From NCBI GenBank assembly GCA_018222695.1, contig JAAEZV010000068.1, positions 1-8,014 of the forward strand: a stretch of DNA of 8,014 nt. The letters run 5' to 3'. Source of the stretch: Gammaproteobacteria bacterium. Lineage in GTDB: Bacteria; Pseudomonadota; Gammaproteobacteria; Pseudomonadales; Halieaceae. Positions 6,349-8,014 of the stretch are shown here, in pieces. The position numbers and the translations under genes were made by a program. Under the pieces are notes generated by a model. The model worked only from the letters and a program-made list of their open reading frames with translations. It did not search any database and was not told the DNA's origin. Positions within the stretch are counted from its first letter, which is position 1. The number at the start of each line of letters is the position of its first letter.

Positions 6349-6370
6349 GGCGCGTTCGGCCGAGCGCGTC
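6349..6370 (+). terminator. hairpin between the PIN-PhoH gene and the converging exported-protein gene
   Basis: GGCGCGTTC (6349-6357) pairs with GAGCGCGTC (6362-6370) around a GGCC loop: nine pairs, two of them G-U when transcribed in the plus direction. On the minus strand those two become mismatches, so the stem suits the PIN-PhoH transcript better. It starts 10 bases after that gene's stop and fills most of the 36-bp gap. No U-tract follows, so it may act as a factor-assisted terminator or as 3'-end protection. Confidence 0.4.
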
Positions 6371-6375
6371 TGACC

Positions 6376-7455
6376 TTAGCGGATTTGTTTCTCGAGTGTC
6401 TCGCCCGGGTTGTCGAACAGCAGGAACTCCAGTCTGAGCTCAATCCGCCACGCCCCTTCCCGGTCAAAATAGGGCTCGTCTACACGCCAGTTGTAGCTGG
6501 GCTCGACTTCCCAAAATAGCCAGTCCCGATAGGCCTGCCGCCGGAAGCGAGCGCCGACTTTATAATTCTTGACGAAGTCGTAGGGCTCGGTTTGCCCGTC
6601 TGCGCCCACATATAACCAGGTGGCGCCCACCCGGCCGCTGTCGCCTTGCCAGCCGCGGGCGTAAGACAGGCTAGAGGACCATTCCGTGCCTTCAGTTTTT
6701 TCGCCGTACAGGAATCGGGTATAGGCCCTGACCAACTCGCGCTCGCGCAATGCCTTGTCGAGCACGAACCGCGAGGAGCCGTAGCCGCCTTCGCCCAGAT
6801 CATAGGTGAAGCGCTGGGTGAAGCGAAAATTGAGGTCCTCGGCAAAAGCGTCCTGATAGACGTACTTCACGCCGGGTTTTGGGCCGGAGCTGCCGAACCC
6901 GACGGTCAAATCGAAGCGGTGTTTTCTGATGTCTTTGGGTCCCACCTGATACTGCAGGCCAATGCGATCTTCCGAGGGGTCCTCTACACCGTCGTCGCCA
7001 AAGTCATCCATGTCTTCGCCACGAAACACCAGATCCAGTCGTTTGGAAATTTGCGGCAGGGAGACTTTTCCACCCAGCCGGAACTTGACCTCGTTATCGA
7101 GTCGCTCATCCCAGTTGTAGATAGTTCTGAGTCGCAGTCGTGACTCCGCCTGCTCCAGATCGCGCTCGTCATTACCAAAAAAATTGTCGACCCACTGGGT
7201 CATCTCGTTGGCTTTGCGGGACGCGTAATCCTTGCCGTCTTCCAGCCAGTCATCCTCTGACTCAATGACCTCATCGGCGAGCACGTCGCCAGAGTCGAGC
7301 GTCTCATCGCCACCGCGCTCTGTGCCGACCTCAATCTCATCGGTGTCAGAGACCATATCTTCCTGCGCACGCACAGGATTTCCCTGGAGGGAAAGCACGC
7401 ACACCAGGATGGCGGAGAGCAAAAGAGTAGGGTGCTGAAACATCATAAGCGGCAT
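6376..7455 (-). CDS. unrecognised exported, beta-rich protein (possible outer-membrane barrel)
   Basis: I do not recognise a named family. Seen: 359 residues. A signal peptide covers 1-30 (hydrophobic LLLSAILVCVLSL core, probable cleavage after VRA at 28-30). A strongly acidic Asp/Glu-rich segment follows at 32-75, then an amphipathic stretch with WVDNFFG (88-94). From about 105 to the end, alternating polar/hydrophobic stretches resemble beta strands, for example SRLRLRTIY, HRFDLTVGF, RFTQRFTYDL, GATWLYVG, NYKVGARF and WRIELRLEFLLF. This suggests an outer-membrane barrel or other envelope beta protein, but the chain continues 12 residues past the last Phe, unlike a classic barrel end. Start uncertain: ATGs at 7455, 7446 and 7443 are in frame and none has a clear ribosome site; all keep the signal peptide. 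It is divergent from psd by 35 bp at most distal start. Function unknown. Confidence 0.8.
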   Translation of the reverse strand: MPLMMFQHPTLLLSAILVCVLSLQGNPVRAQEDMVSDTDEIEVGTERGGDETLDSGDVLADEVIESEDDWLEDGKDYASRKANEMTQWVDNFFGNDERDLEQAESRLRLRTIYNWDERLDNEVKFRLGGKVSLPQISKRLDLVFRGEDMDDFGDDGVEDPSEDRIGLQYQVGPKDIRKHRFDLTVGFGSSGPKPGVKYVYQDAFAEDLNFRFTQRFTYDLGEGGYGSSRFVLDKALRERELVRAYTRFLYGEKTEGTEWSSSLSYARGWQGDSGRVGATWLYVGADGQTEPYDFVKNYKVGARFRRQAYRDWLFWEVEPSYNWRVDEPYFDREGAWRIELRLEFLLFDNPGETLEKQIR

Positions 7456-7478
7456 CAGGACGCTGGTTTACGCTAGGT

Positions 7479-7484
7479 TACACT
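7479..7484 (+). promoter_or_regulatory. TACACT hexamer just ahead of psd
   Basis: A third copy of the -10-like TACACT lies six bases before the psd ATG. If used, the transcript would be nearly leaderless. No good -35 lies 16-18 bp upstream, and the weak AGGT at 7475-7478 is the only ribosome-site-like match. A psd promoter inside the start of the neighbouring divergent gene is equally possible. Confidence 0.15.
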
Positions 7485-7490
7485 ACCGCC

Positions 7491-8014
7491 ATGGAATCTG
7501 TAATGACCGCCGTGCAGGCAATTTTGCCGCAGCACTTCCTGTCCCGCCTGGTGGGCAAGCTTGCCCAGCTGGAGAACCCGGTGTGGCTGAAAAATTTCCT
7601 GATCCGCACATTTATGTCGCGCTACGACATTGATTTAACTGAAGCGACCTGCTCGTCGGGAGAGGACTTCCCGCATTTCAACGCCTTCTTTACCCGCTCG
7701 CTGCGCGAGGGCATGCGCCCGCTGGCGAGCAGCCACTGGTGCCACCCTGCTGATGGGGTGCTCAGTCAGCGGGGTGCCGTTGCGTCCTCTGAATTGGTGC
7801 AGGCCAAGGGCAGGACCTACTCTATTCAGTCGCTGCTTGCGGGGAGTGATGAAGAAGCCGGTCGCTATGCGGAGGGGTGCTTTGCCACCACTTATCTTGC
7901 GCCGCGTGATTACCACCGTGTGCACATGCCCATCCGCGGGCACTTGGTAAAGACGCGCTATGTTCCCGGGGATCTCTTCTCTGTGAATGCCGCAACGGTA
8001 GAGCGGGTCGATGG
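7491..8014 (+). CDS. psd: phosphatidylserine decarboxylase proenzyme, N-terminal 174 codons (runs off right edge)
   Basis: Known role: an inner-membrane-associated, pyruvoyl-dependent enzyme that decarboxylates phosphatidylserine to phosphatidylethanolamine. Seen: an open frame from the ATG at 7491 to the window end with no stop. It matches the beta-chain part of bacterial Psd: AILPQHFLSRLVG (10-22), HFNAFFTRSLREGMRP (62-77), HPADGVLSQ (85-93) with D88 (E. coli catalytic D90), QAKGRTYS and LLAG, TTYLAPRDYHRVHMP (133-147) with H145 (E. coli H147), and YVPGDLFSVN (157-166). The self-processing Ser of the LGST motif, which becomes the pyruvoyl group, lies beyond the window, so completeness cannot be judged. 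Start: 7491 places ILP at about the same distance from the N-terminus as in E. coli; a second ATG at 7503 is possible. The ribosome site is weak (AGGT, 12 bases upstream). Divergent from the exported-protein gene. Confidence 0.94.
   Translation, partial: MESVMTAVQAILPQHFLSRLVGKLAQLENPVWLKNFLIRTFMSRYDIDLTEATCSSGEDFPHFNAFFTRSLREGMRPLASSHWCHPADGVLSQRGAVASSELVQAKGRTYSIQSLLAGSDEEAGRYAEGCFATTYLAPRDYHRVHMPIRGHLVKTRYVPGDLFSVNAATVERVD

Noticed and set aside
6646..7143. Plus-strand 165-codon open frame antisense to the exported-protein gene
   Set aside because: The translated product looks fairly hydrophobic, but this follows from the complement of a charged, beta-rich protein. The minus-strand frame has a signal peptide and full-length coherence.
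1..8014. Mobile element, CRISPR array, tRNA/rRNA or defence system
   Set aside because: I looked for transposase or integrase motifs, terminal repeats, regularly spaced repeats and tRNA-like cloverleafs and saw none; gene content is core metabolism and RNA turnover.

Overview
This window reads as an ordinary chromosomal stretch of a moderately GC-rich Proteobacterium, most likely a marine-type gammaproteobacterium. The basis is the gammaproteobacterial look of RNase II, PdxH, the PIN-PhoH protein and phosphatidylserine decarboxylase. This placement comes from protein resemblance only, and I would not name a genus. I found no transposase, integrase, CRISPR array, tRNA, rRNA, phage gene or toxin-antitoxin pair. 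I did not find a convincing new multi-gene system.

Layout from left to right: (1) the first 90 codons of a secreted gamma-glutamyltransferase (ggt), minus strand, running off the left edge. (2) A 156-bp divergent gap with a long inverted repeat, then pdxH (pyridoxamine 5'-phosphate oxidase) on the plus strand. (3) A convergent junction of only 15 bp, then a full-length two-domain cinA and, upstream of it on the same minus strand, a ribonuclease II gene (rnb) with an acidic, alanine-rich C-terminal tail. (4) A 380-bp divergent intergenic region with one promoter facing each way; the plus-strand promoter would give an RNA leader of about 206 nt ahead of (5) a PIN-PhoH gene on the plus strand. 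(6) A short convergent gap with a strong hairpin, then a minus-strand gene for an unrecognised exported, beta-rich protein. (7) A 35-bp divergent gap and the first 174 codons of psd (phosphatidylserine decarboxylase), running off the right edge.

The genes cover separate housekeeping tasks: glutathione breakdown in the periplasm, PLP synthesis, pyridine-nucleotide salvage (CinA), RNA degradation (RNase II and probably PIN-PhoH) and phospholipid synthesis (Psd). The one arrangement with possible functional logic is the divergent pair rnb / PIN-PhoH, two RNA-metabolism enzymes sharing a promoter region. The less familiar material is the exported beta-rich protein beside psd, the structured PIN-PhoH leader, and the inverted repeat between ggt and pdxH.
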